A stretch of 64,000 nt of DNA from positions 1-64,000 of the forward strand of contig CAAFVV010000003.1 of NCBI GenBank assembly GCA_900766585.1, in the 5' to 3' direction. The position numbers were made by a program, and so were the translations under genes. The DNA comes from Clostridia bacterium. GTDB lineage: Bacteria > Bacillota > Clostridia > Oscillospirales > Acutalibacteraceae. Below the pieces are notes generated by a model, which was not told the DNA's origin, did no database searches, and was given only the letters and a program-made list of their open reading frames with translations. The stretch's first letter is position 1. Each line of letters starts with the position of its first letter. Of this stretch, positions 43,739 through 52,283 are shown in pieces.

Positions 43739-45034
43739 TCAGCGGCTTCCGGCTTCGGTCAAGTCCGGCTTTGCCTTTTTGGAACGCGGCCCCTCCAGAT
43801 CCCGGATGTTTGCCGCTTTGGTATGGATGATGGGCTTCCATTCCGCCTTGCAGAAGAAAGCCGCCAGAGCGATCGGCATGTAGGTCGCCATAAACAGCGG
43901 AAAGGTGAACAGCGAGAGCCATTTTTGAAACGCTGTGGCGCGGATGCGCTTCCACTCGGAAAACAGCGTGACCGCCGCCATGCCGAGCAGCATGGCATAG
44001 CCCTCCAAACCGGTGAGCAGCATTGTCCAGAACGAATCCCACACGTCAACGCCGTGAAGCACGCCGTAGATCTGTACACAGAGGTTGAGCACCACGCCGA
44101 TTAACGGCAGCAGGATCATCGGAATGTTGTTCATCAGCAGGTCATAGCAGGCAAAGCCGCGTTTTTGGAACATGCCGTGGATCAGCTTTCCGGTATAGCG
44201 GCCGAACACCTGAAGATATCCCTTTGTCCAGCGCATGCGCTGACGCCAGGACTGACGGAATTTTGTCGGCTGCTCATCATAGAAAATCGCGTCCTCGCAG
44301 TAGCCGACCGGCTCCTTGCGCAGCAGGCACTGCACGGTAAACTGCGTGTCCTCCGACAGCAGGAAAAAGTTCCAGCCGCCGATCTCCTCCAAAAAGCTGC
44401 GGGAGACCAAAAAGCCGGTGCCGGTCACGACGCAGCTGGTGTTCAGCCGCATCCGCGGGCGGTTTAAAAACTGCGACTCCCGCAAAAACAGCAGCCCGTG
44501 ACCGGAGGAGACCCAGTTGTCGCCAAAGTTTTTGGAGTTGCGGTAGCTCGTGACGATGCGGTAGCCGTCGGAAAAGGTACGGTTGATCTCTGTGAAATAA
44601 TGCGGATCCAAGAGATTGTCCGCGTCCAGAATCAGAAAGCCGTCGAACGCGTCCGAACGCCCGTCCTCTTTCAGACGGCCGAGCAGAAAATTGAGAGCGT
44701 ATCCCTTGCCGATCTGCTCGTGATTTTCCCGCTCATAGACAAGCGCACCGTGCGTGCGGGCGACCTCTGCCGTGCGATCGGTGCAGTTATCCGCCACAAT
44801 GCAGACCGTGATATTTTCCGCCGGATAGTCCTGTCCGCGGATACTGTCGATCAGCTGACCGATGACAGTCTCCTCGTTGCGGGCGGCGATCAGCACGGCG
44901 TAGCGGTGCTGCTTTTCCGGCAGATGGGGCTTGCGGCGGGTCAGAAACGGCACCACCATATAGAAAAGCTGATAGGCGGCGCACAGACTGAACAAAACGG
45001 TGACAATCGTATTGACAAGACGTATGGTTTCCAT
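43739..45034 (-). CDS. Membrane glycosyltransferase family 2 (hyaluronan/cellulose synthase-like)
   Basis: A processive-type GT2 of 431 residues. An N-terminal membrane segment (residues 5-30) is followed by the catalytic domain with AVLIAARNEE, ILDADN (the DxD metal site), the SEDTQ acid motif and QRMRW. Three to four C-terminal membrane segments follow, then a charged tail. The Q(x)2RW motif is typical of synthases that build and export a polysaccharide. It lies 5 bp after the histidine kinase gene in the same operon, so the two-component system probably controls its own envelope enzyme. Confidence 0.9.
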   Translation of the reverse strand: METIRLVNTIVTVLFSLCAAYQLFYMVVPFLTRRKPHLPEKQHRYAVLIAARNEETVIGQLIDSIRGQDYPAENITVCIVADNCTDRTAEVARTHGALVYERENHEQIGKGYALNFLLGRLKEDGRSDAFDGFLILDADNLLDPHYFTEINRTFSDGYRIVTSYRNSKNFGDNWVSSGHGLLFLRESQFLNRPRMRLNTSCVVTGTGFLVSRSFLEEIGGWNFFLLSEDTQFTVQCLLRKEPVGYCEDAIFYDEQPTKFRQSWRQRMRWTKGYLQVFGRYTGKLIHGMFQKRGFACYDLLMNNIPMILLPLIGVVLNLCVQIYGVLHGVDVWDSFWTMLLTGLEGYAMLLGMAAVTLFSEWKRIRATAFQKWLSLFTFPLFMATYMPIALAAFFCKAEWKPIIHTKAANIRDLEGPRSKKAKPDLTEAGSR

Positions 45035-45039
45035 GGGAA

Positions 45040-46914
45040 TTATCCTTTCTCGTCAGCCGACGCGGAAAAGGTGAGGATGGCTTTGAAAAGGTCGCCGTCC
45101 GTGGTGATATCCAGCCGCCCCTTTTGCAGCGCGGCAAGTGAAGCGGCAATGGAAAGTCCCAGTCCGCTCCCCTCGGTGTTGCGGGAGCTGTCGCCGCGCA
45201 CAAACCGCTCTGTCAGTTCATCGGGGGAAACGGTCAGCTCGCTGCGGGAGATATTGCGGAATATGCAGATGGCCTGATTGCCGTTTTTCAGCAGATCAAG
45301 ATACACCCGTGTGCCGGACAGGGCATATTTACAGATGTTATTCATCAGGTTCTCGAAAATGCGCCAGAGATGGCGGCTGTCTGCCGAGACCGTCACGGTC
45401 TCTTCGGGCAGATGCAGGATCGGCGTCAGCCCGGCGGCGTCAAAGCGCTCGGCATATTCGCCGACTGCCTGTGCCAGCATGGTGTTCAGCTCGCAGGCAG
45501 ACAGCTCGACCGTCAGATTGCCTGTCGAGGCTTTGGAGGCCTCGATCAGATCCTCGATGAGCTTTTTCAGCCGGGTGGACTGGCGGTCGAGTACGTCGAT
45601 ATAGGAGCGGATCTGTTCGTTTTCCGGTTCTTCCTTTTTGATCAGATCCACATAGCTGACAATGGAGGTCAGCGGCGTTTTGATATCGTGGGACACGTTG
45701 GTGATCAGCTCGGTGCGCAGCCGCTCGCTTTTGAGCCGGTCCTCCACAGCCTTTTGCAGCCCCTCGTCGATGCGGTTGAGGTCATCGGCTGCGGCCTTGA
45801 CATCGCCGGTCAGCCCCTTTGTGAGAAGATGGGTGTTCAATTTGCCGTCGGCGATGCAGGTGATCCCCTCGCGGATGCGGCGCAGCCCCGAGAAGAACCA
45901 CAGCGTCAGCGGAATAAGCAGGAGCTTTTCCAGCGCCCAGACCCAGAGCAGCGCCTGGGGACGGTCGATAAGCAGCACAAGCCCGGTCAGCTCCAAAAGC
46001 ACGAGTAAAAACAGTGCGCACGCGGTTTTCGGTATCAGCGGCAGTGCGGCAAAACCGTGTGCCAAAGCGGAGCACAGCCGGGAGAGCAATCTGCCGATCC
46101 GGTGGATCAGCGTGTTGCGCCAAAACGTGTGGGTCTTGACACGCGCGGCAATGTCGAGCACAAACAGGAGCAGAAGCGCGCAGGCGGCGACTACGGCAGC
46201 AGGGAGGAACACGGGGAGAAAGAAGCGGCTGTCACTCGCCTCATTGACCATCAGGGCAAGCAGCCAGCCAGCTGTCCCGATCAGCAGAGCGGACAGCTCG
46301 GTGGGCAGACGGCTGTAGAGACAGCAGACCGGCGTTTTGGGATCCTCCGCCCGCCGTGCCGTGACGCAGCACAGAAACACCGTCAAAGAAAAGCTGAGGA
46401 TCAGCCCGAACAGGCAGAAAATAATGCCGCCCGTGCGATGGGCAAACAGCCATGCCGTTAATGCCAGTGTAACGGCGTAGAGATCCCGCCTGACCGGCTC
46501 CGTTTTCAGATAGATGCTGACGGTGAGCGTTGATTCGTTGTCATTGGCGTCATAGATCGTCAAGCTGTCGGTTATTTCTGTCCGGTATGGTTCGTTGCGG
46601 TAGTTGCTGAAGATCGTTTTGCCGTCGACGGCAACGGTCGCGTAGTAATTTTCGCCGTTCACATAGCTTTGCAGGGCGGCTTCTGCCGCATAGCTGTCGT
46701 CCGAAAGATCGTAGTTCCGGAGAAGAAGGCGCAGATCGTCAAGATAGGCGTACTCATACGACGCGACAGCCCTTTCGCAGGCGGCCTCGGCGGAGTTCCA
46801 TAGGGTGACAGTGCCAAACGCCGCGGCAGCCAGGATGGTCAGCGACCACAAAAGAACCGCCAAAACGATCGCAGCGATTTTGCAGGGGAGGCGGTATTGC
46901 CAATCACCTTTCAT
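45040..46914 (-). CDS. Sensor histidine kinase
   Basis: A 624-residue membrane kinase. A first membrane segment (residues 8-32) and an extracytoplasmic domain of ~120 residues are followed by four to five more hydrophobic segments and a HAMP-like linker. The H-box is ELITNVSHDIKTPLTSIVSY with the phospho-acceptor His; an N-box NLMNNICKYAL and a G-box GSGLGLSIA follow. The segment count is high for this class. Its start overlaps the response regulator stop by 11 bp, and GGGAGGG lies upstream. Confidence 0.92.
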   Translation of the reverse strand: MKGDWQYRLPCKIAAIVLAVLLWSLTILAAAAFGTVTLWNSAEAACERAVASYEYAYLDDLRLLLRNYDLSDDSYAAEAALQSYVNGENYYATVAVDGKTIFSNYRNEPYRTEITDSLTIYDANDNESTLTVSIYLKTEPVRRDLYAVTLALTAWLFAHRTGGIIFCLFGLILSFSLTVFLCCVTARRAEDPKTPVCCLYSRLPTELSALLIGTAGWLLALMVNEASDSRFFLPVFLPAAVVAACALLLLFVLDIAARVKTHTFWRNTLIHRIGRLLSRLCSALAHGFAALPLIPKTACALFLLVLLELTGLVLLIDRPQALLWVWALEKLLLIPLTLWFFSGLRRIREGITCIADGKLNTHLLTKGLTGDVKAAADDLNRIDEGLQKAVEDRLKSERLRTELITNVSHDIKTPLTSIVSYVDLIKKEEPENEQIRSYIDVLDRQSTRLKKLIEDLIEASKASTGNLTVELSACELNTMLAQAVGEYAERFDAAGLTPILHLPEETVTVSADSRHLWRIFENLMNNICKYALSGTRVYLDLLKNGNQAICIFRNISRSELTVSPDELTERFVRGDSSRNTEGSGLGLSIAASLAALQKGRLDITTDGDLFKAILTFSASADEKG

Positions 46915-47617
46915 GGCGCATCCCTCCCGCTTCCAGCTTATAGCCCTGTCCCCACACCACGCGGATATACCGCGGGGCGGCGGGGTCGATTTCGATCTTC
47001 TCCCGCAGATGGCGGATATGCACCGCCACGGTGCTTTCCGCACCGATGGGGGCATTGTCCCAAACCTGCCGGTAGATCTCTTTCAGCGAGAGCACCTCGC
47101 CGGGGTGCTGCATCAGCAATTTTAAAAGTTCATATTCCGTGGGAGTCAGGCTGACCGGCTCGCCGTCTAAGGTGACGGTTTTGGCGCGGTCATCCAGACA
47201 AAGCCCGCCGACCGTCAGACAGGCGGACGCGGTTTTGGCTGGACAGGCGCCGAACTGCAAATACCGGCGCAGATGGGATCTGACGCGGGCAAGCAGCTCG
47301 ACGGGATTAAACGGTTTGGTAATGTAGTCGTCCGCCCCGATGCCCAGCCCTAACACCTTGTCGGTGTCCTCGCTCTTGGCGGTGAGAAAGATCACGGGCA
47401 GATTATACTGCTCCCGCAGCTTTGCCGTCGCGGTAACGCCGTCCATGACCGGCATCATGACATCCATCAGCACCAGCTGAACATCCTGCGTGCGCAGCAT
47501 CTCAAGGGCTTCCTGCCCGTTGCGTGCCGATACGGTAGCATACCCCTCTGCTTCAAGATAGATCCTGAGCGCCGCCACGATATCCGGTTCGTCGTCGCAG
47601 ATCAGAATACGAGCCAT
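46904..47617 (-). CDS. OmpR-family response regulator
   Basis: A 237-residue transcription factor. The receiver domain has the acidic pair DDEPD, phospho-acceptor Asp 52 in LVLMDVMMPVMDG, and the switch Lys in DYITKPFNP. A winged-helix DNA-binding domain ends RYIRVVWGQGYKLEAGG. The ATG at 47617 is chosen because AGAGG lies 8 bp upstream; GTG 47626 and ATG 47623 are too close to that site. It is the first gene of the operon, and direct repeats upstream suggest self-regulation. Confidence 0.93.
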   Translation of the reverse strand: MARILICDDEPDIVAALRIYLEAEGYATVSARNGQEALEMLRTQDVQLVLMDVMMPVMDGVTATAKLREQYNLPVIFLTAKSEDTDKVLGLGIGADDYITKPFNPVELLARVRSHLRRYLQFGACPAKTASACLTVGGLCLDDRAKTVTLDGEPVSLTPTEYELLKLLMQHPGEVLSLKEIYRQVWDNAPIGAESTVAVHIRHLREKIEIDPAAPRYIRVVWGQGYKLEAGGMRHER

Positions 47618-47636
47618 CTCCATCACCTCTGCCCCT

Positions 47637-47692
47637 ATTGTAGCACAAAGTACTTTAAGAGAAAAGCGAAAAACCCTTAAGATTTCCTTAAG
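47637..47692 (-). promoter_or_regulatory. Promoter of the two-component operon with phased CTTAAG repeats
   Basis: The -10 TACAAT with extended TGC lies at 47642-47637; the -35 region (TTTTCT) is poor, as expected for an activated promoter. Upstream are CTTAAG at 47687-47692 and 47676-47681, 11 bp apart, and TTTAAG at 47654-47659, a further 22 bp on. These phased direct repeats are the usual binding layout of OmpR-type regulators. Confidence 0.65.
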
Positions 47693-47722
47693 ATAGCGAA
47701 GCTGCGGCAGGGGAAGAGCGGG

Positions 47723-48370
47723 TTATCCGTGTTGACCGGAGCGGTGCTGCATCTGATAGGACAGGGTCATCAGACTGTCGCCCAGATGCACGTTTTCCGA
47801 TATGGCACCGGGGTGGTGATGGGCAATGTCGTAGTGGCTGAAGTTCCAGAATCCGCGCACACCGCAGGCAAGCAGACGCGTGACCAACGCGGGCGCCGCC
47901 TCCTTGGGGAGACAGAGCACGGCAAGCTCCACATGCTGCTCCTTGCATACTGTTTCCAGCTCGTCGGTCGAGCAAATCGGCAGCCCGCTGAGCAAGTGTC
48001 CCTCCAGTGCTGGGTCGCTGTCCAAAACGGCGCACAGCTTCAGCCCGTACCGTGAAAAGTCCATATGGTTGGCAAGCCCGCGGCCGATATTGCCCGCGCC
48101 GAGCAGGATCGTCGGGCGGCAGGCGTCAAGGCCGAGAATGGTACCGATCTCCTGCCGCAGCGTGGCGGTCGGATAGCCGTAGCCCTGCTGCCCGAAGCCG
48201 CCGAAGCAGTTGAGATCCTGCCGCACCTGTGAGGCGGTCAGTCCCATGCGCGACGCTAGCTCCTTCGAGGAGATGTGGGCGGCGCCGTCGTCGACCAGCT
48301 CACACAAAAAGCGGTAATAGCGGGGGAGGCGGCGGACAACAGACATGGAAATATGCGGTTCCTTCAACAA
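47723..48370 (-). CDS. rex: Redox-sensing transcriptional repressor Rex
   Basis: Represses fermentation and respiration genes at high NAD+/NADH. A 215-residue protein with N-terminal winged helix (RLPRYYRFLCEL, SKELASRMGLTASQVRQDLNCFG) and a C-terminal NAD(H) Rossmann domain GAGNIGRGLANH. The TTG at 48370 has AAAGGAG 7 bp upstream; the first in-frame ATG is at 48346. It lies 21 bp after aconitase in the same direction. No clear Rex box (TTGTGA-N6-TCACAA) was found in the window. Confidence 0.94.
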   Translation of the reverse strand: MLKEPHISMSVVRRLPRYYRFLCELVDDGAAHISSKELASRMGLTASQVRQDLNCFGGFGQQGYGYPTATLRQEIGTILGLDACRPTILLGAGNIGRGLANHMDFSRYGLKLCAVLDSDPALEGHLLSGLPICSTDELETVCKEQHVELAVLCLPKEAAPALVTRLLACGVRGFWNFSHYDIAHHHPGAISENVHLGDSLMTLSYQMQHRSGQHG

Positions 48371-48391
48371 GAAAACGCTCCTTTCACAAGG

Positions 48392-50326
48392 TTACGCCTG
48401 CTGCTCGCGGGTGTAATCCAACAGACCGCCGGCCAGCAGCATGGCGATCTGTCTTTCCGAAAAATGGTGGCAAAGCGAAATGGTCTTGCCGGTGGTGCGG
48501 TTGATCAGCTCCAACGGCCGGCCGTTGGTCAGGCGCTGCCGCACATCAGGCAGGCAAAGCTCGTCGCCGAGAGAGACCGTGTCATAGTCGGCTTCGTCGG
48601 CAAAGGTCAGCGGCAGGATCCCCGCGTTGATCAGATTGGCGATATGGATACGGGCAAAGGATTTGACAATGACCGCTTTGATGCCGAGGTAGAGCGGCGC
48701 CAGAGCGGCATGCTCGCGGGAGCTGCCCTGTCCGTAGTTGCTGCCGCCGACAATAATACCCGCGCCCTCCCGCTTGCAGCGCGCCGGGAAGTCCGGATCG
48801 CAGCGGGTGAAGCAGTGCTCGGAGATGGCGGGGATGTTAGAGCGCAGCGGCAGAATTTTTGCGCCCGCCGGCATGATATGGTCGGTCGTGATGTTGTCGC
48901 CGACCTTCAGCAGCAGCTTGGCCTCGATGGTCTCGGCAAGCGGCACCGTTTTCGGGAACGGCTTGATGTTGGGGCCGCGCTCGACAACGACATCGGCAGC
49001 CTCAGCCTCGGAGGCGGGCGGAATGATCATATTGTCATTGAGCAGGAAGCGTTCGGGCAGCGTGACCTGCGGCGCTTCGCCGAGCGTGCGCGGGTCGGTG
49101 AACACACCGGTCAGAGCCGCGGCTGCCGCCGTTTCGGGGCTGACCAGATATACCTTGGCGTCGGCGGTGCCGGAACGCCCTTCAAAATTGCGGTTGAAGG
49201 TGCGCAGCGAGATGCCGCCGGAGTTCGGCGACTGCCCCATGCCGATGCAGGGACCGCAGGCACATTCGAGAATACGGGCGCCGGCGGCGATCAGATCGGC
49301 GAGTGCGCCGTTTTCCGCCAGCATGTTATACACCTGCTTGGAGCCGGGGGCGATGGACAGACTGACGCGCGGATGCACGGTCTTGCCCTTGAGAATCGCG
49401 GCGACCTTGAGCATATCCAGCAGGGAGGAGTTGGTGCAGGAGCCGATGCAGCACTGATCGACCGGTATGCCGGCAAGCTCGCTGACCGGACGCACGGCAT
49501 CCGGGGAGTGGGGGCATGCCGCCAGCGGCGTGAGGGCGGAGAGGTCGATGCGGATCTCCTCGTCATAGACGGCATCTGCGTCGGCGGCGAGCGGAATCCA
49601 ATCCTGCTCGCGTCCCTGTGCCGCCATAAACCGGCGGGTGACTTCGTCGGACGGGAATACCGAGGTGGAAGCGCCCAGCTCTGCGCCCATGTTGGTAATG
49701 GTGGCGCGCTCCGGCACCGACAGCGTGGCGACGCCGTCGCCCGTGTATTCAATGATCTTGCCGACGCCGCCCTTAACGGTCATACGGCGCAGCACCTCAA
49801 GGATGACATCCTTGGCGGCGACCCAGGGGGAGAGACGGCCGGTCAGCTCCACCTTGACGATGCGGGGCATCGTGATGTAATAGGTGCCGCCGCCCATGGC
49901 GACAGCCACATCCAGTCCGCCTGCGCCGAAAGCCAGCATACCGATGCCGCCGCCGGTGGGCGTATGGCTGTCCGAGCCGATCAGCGTTTTGCCGGGGATG
50001 CCGAACCGCTCCAGATGCACCTGATGGCAGATGCCGTTGCCGGGGCGGGAGAAGTACAGCCCGTGTTTTTTGCATACGGTCTGGATATACCGATGGTCGT
50101 CGGCATTTTCAAAACCGGTCTGCAGCGTGTTGTGGTCAATATAAGCGACAGAGCGCTCCGTGCGGACACGGGGCACGCCCATGGCTTCAAATTCAAGATA
50201 CGCCATGGTGCCGGTGGCATCCTGTGTCAAGGTCTGGTCAATGCGCAGTCCGATCTCCTGTCCGACGGTCATATCGCCGCAGACCAGGTGCGAGCGGATC
50301 AGCTTTTGCGCGAGAGTATCTCCCAT
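48392..50326 (-). CDS. acn: Aconitate hydratase
   Basis: Interconverts citrate and isocitrate with a [4Fe-4S] cluster. The 644-residue protein is the short clostridial/mitochondrial-like form. It has SDSHTPTGGGIGMLAFGAGG, the first cluster ligand in CIGSCTNSS and the other two in ECACGPCIGMGQ, and a C-terminal swivel domain with GGSNYGQGSSREHAAL and ARIHIANLINAG. It probably feeds 2-oxoglutarate for GlnN-type nitrogen assimilation rather than a full cycle, which is inference. It is co-transcribed with rex. Confidence 0.95.
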   Translation of the reverse strand: MGDTLAQKLIRSHLVCGDMTVGQEIGLRIDQTLTQDATGTMAYLEFEAMGVPRVRTERSVAYIDHNTLQTGFENADDHRYIQTVCKKHGLYFSRPGNGICHQVHLERFGIPGKTLIGSDSHTPTGGGIGMLAFGAGGLDVAVAMGGGTYYITMPRIVKVELTGRLSPWVAAKDVILEVLRRMTVKGGVGKIIEYTGDGVATLSVPERATITNMGAELGASTSVFPSDEVTRRFMAAQGREQDWIPLAADADAVYDEEIRIDLSALTPLAACPHSPDAVRPVSELAGIPVDQCCIGSCTNSSLLDMLKVAAILKGKTVHPRVSLSIAPGSKQVYNMLAENGALADLIAAGARILECACGPCIGMGQSPNSGGISLRTFNRNFEGRSGTADAKVYLVSPETAAAAALTGVFTDPRTLGEAPQVTLPERFLLNDNMIIPPASEAEAADVVVERGPNIKPFPKTVPLAETIEAKLLLKVGDNITTDHIMPAGAKILPLRSNIPAISEHCFTRCDPDFPARCKREGAGIIVGGSNYGQGSSREHAALAPLYLGIKAVIVKSFARIHIANLINAGILPLTFADEADYDTVSLGDELCLPDVRQRLTNGRPLELINRTTGKTISLCHHFSERQIAMLLAGGLLDYTREQQA

Positions 50327-50360
50327 AAACGGTCACATCCTCTGAGTAAATATCCTATAT

Positions 50361-50389
50361 ATTATACCGGGCAAGGCACCGTTTGTCAA
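50361..50389 (-). promoter_or_regulatory. Promoter of the acn-rex operon
   Basis: On the minus strand: consensus -35 TTGACA (50389-50384), 17-bp spacer, consensus -10 TATAAT (50366-50361), 35 bp before the acn ATG. Confidence 0.92.
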
Positions 50390-50486
50390 CCTTTGGCGGC
50401 TTTTTGGGCATACTTCCGCAACTGAGGGAAAATCCGGCAGGCGGTTTGGCTTTTTGTGGGCGGCGGTAAAGCGGTTTGTGAGGGCT

Positions 50487-52283
50487 TCATAACGGTGTGA
50501 CCGTAAAAAAGTGCGGAGAACCGGTTTTTTGCCGATTCTCCGCATGGATTTTTTTCAGTTTCCAGCCGACGGTCTGCTTCTTTCCGCCGACAAAATCTGC
50601 ATACATACCCGGCTCCCTGATCAGCTGCTCATGCGTGCCCTGCTGCACGATGCGGCCGCGGTCGATGACCAGAATCTGATCGGCATGGCGCACAGTCTTT
50701 AAGCGGTGCGCAATCATGATGATCGTCTTGTCCCGCGTCAGCGCCTTGATCGCCTTTTGCAGCCGATCCTCATTTTCGGGATCGACATTCGCCGTCGCTT
50801 CGTCCAGAATGACGATCGGCGCATTTTTCAGCATGGAGCGCGCAATGGAAATGCGCTGCTTTTCGCCGCCGGAGAGGCTGGCGCCGCCCTCGCCGATGAC
50901 GGTGTTATAGCCGTCTGGCAGACTCTCGATAAAGTCATCGCAGCAGGCGGCTTTTGCCGCCGCCGCGACCTCGTCATGCGCGGCGTCCGGTCTGCCGAAT
51001 TTGATGTTGTTTTCAACGGTATCGGCAAACAGGTAGACGTTCTGAAATACCACGCTGATCTGATCCATGAGGGATTCGAGGGTGTAGTCCCTGACGTCAT
51101 ACCCGCCGATCTTCACACTGCCGCTGTCCGTGTCCCAAAAACGGGCGATCAGATTGCAAAACGTTGTTTTGCCGCTGCCGGAGGGGTCGATGACCGCCGT
51201 CGTGATCCTGTCGGGCAGCGTGACGGAAATATCGCGCAGGATCGGCTTTTGTTCATAGGAGAAGCTGACGTGATCGAAAACGATATCGTGCTTTTCAGGG
51301 GTCAGCGCTCTGCCGTTTTCGTCCATGCGGGGCATATTCTCGGTCGCCTCGGTGCGGTCGATGGCGGCAGCCGCCAGACGCAGCATGGACACGCCCATGC
51401 CGAAGCTCTTGATCTGATTGAACACGAGAAAGGACATCACCAGCACCGTCAGCGCGTTGGCAATACGCATTGCGCCGTTTATCCACAGCAGGACGGCGGC
51501 AAGCATCATGCCGACCCCGGCGATCTGCAAAATCGCCTCCTGTATCGCGGTATACGGCGTGAGGATGTTCGCTACGGCCACATTGCTGCGGCGGTTATAT
51601 TCCAGCGCATCCTGCACTTTCTTGTCGCCCCTGCCCGTGAGGTTGAAGGATTTGACGACGCTCATGCCCTGCACCGTCTCCAAAACGGCTTCGATCAGTG
51701 CGGTCTGCGATTTCTGCGTGTCGTCGGCAATTGCCGCCGATTTTTTCTCCATCGCGGAGACGGCGCAAAGGTACAGCGCGATACCCGCAAGGACGATCAG
51801 CCCGATGCGCCAGTCGAACACCAGGATCAGCACCGCAAATACGGCGGTCGTGATGAGTCAGCCGAGGATGTTCACCAGCACCATCGGTACCATGCTTTCG
51901 ATGCTGCCGATGACTGTCGTGCATTTGCCGGAGAACTGCCCGAGACTGTTTTGGTTGAAGAACCTCATCGGCACGCTCTTTAACCGGTTCGCGATGGCGA
52001 TCCGGCGATCTGCCGCCATGAAATAGCCCGCGTGGGTCTGGAGCATTTTGGAGAAGCTCGCGGTCACAGCGCCGCCGAATACGGCGACAAGCTCGCAGAT
52101 GAGGGCAATCCATGCGGTTTTGCAGCCTGTTTTCCCGCCCGTCAGCGCAAGCACGACGAAGTAGATCGCCGCCACCTGAAACATTTGCAGCACGGCATTC
52201 AGAAAGCCCACCGCCACGGATCGGTTGATATTTTTTCTCTCGTTTCCGGCGAAATGCCAGATTTTACGGAATGCTTTGATCAT
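50487..52283 (-). pseudogene. ABC transporter permease/ATP-binding half, broken by an in-frame UGA
   Basis: Codons run in one frame from the ATG at 52283 to 50487 except for a TGA at 51858-51860, inside the third or fourth membrane segment (VLVNILG-stop-LITTAVFAVL). The upstream part has ~141 residues. The ATPase part remains open, with LSGGEKQRISIARSML, VILDEAT and IAHR, but the Walker A reads DPSGSGKT: its first Gly is Asp (codon 51186-51188). The C-terminus also runs on ~20 residues through the terminator at 50505-50544. With the intact partner at 52280-54022 it would have formed a heterodimeric exporter. A sequencing error could explain the stop but not all three changes. Confidence 0.85.
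50505..50544 (-). terminator. Terminator of the TetR-ABC operon, inside the broken ABC gene's 3' end
   Basis: On the minus strand TGCGGAGAATCGG...CCGGTTCTCCGCA forms a stem of about 12 bp with one mismatch and is followed by CTTTTTT. The reading frame of the ABC pseudogene crosses it, which suggests that the original stop codon was lost. Confidence 0.9.

Noticed and set aside
42258..44042. Long N-terminal extension of the Y-family polymerase frame
   Set aside because: The extra ~178 codons run through the promoter, the LexA box, the terminator palindrome and the end of the glycosyltransferase gene.
48275..50425. 716-codon plus-strand frame over aconitase and rex
   Set aside because: Both minus-strand genes are certain from motifs; the plus frame has composition of an antisense shadow and crosses the acn promoter.
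50706..51983. 425-codon plus-strand frame opposite the broken ABC gene
   Set aside because: It might look like the true gene because the minus frame has a stop, but the minus strand carries the ABC signature, Walker B and H-loop in one frame.
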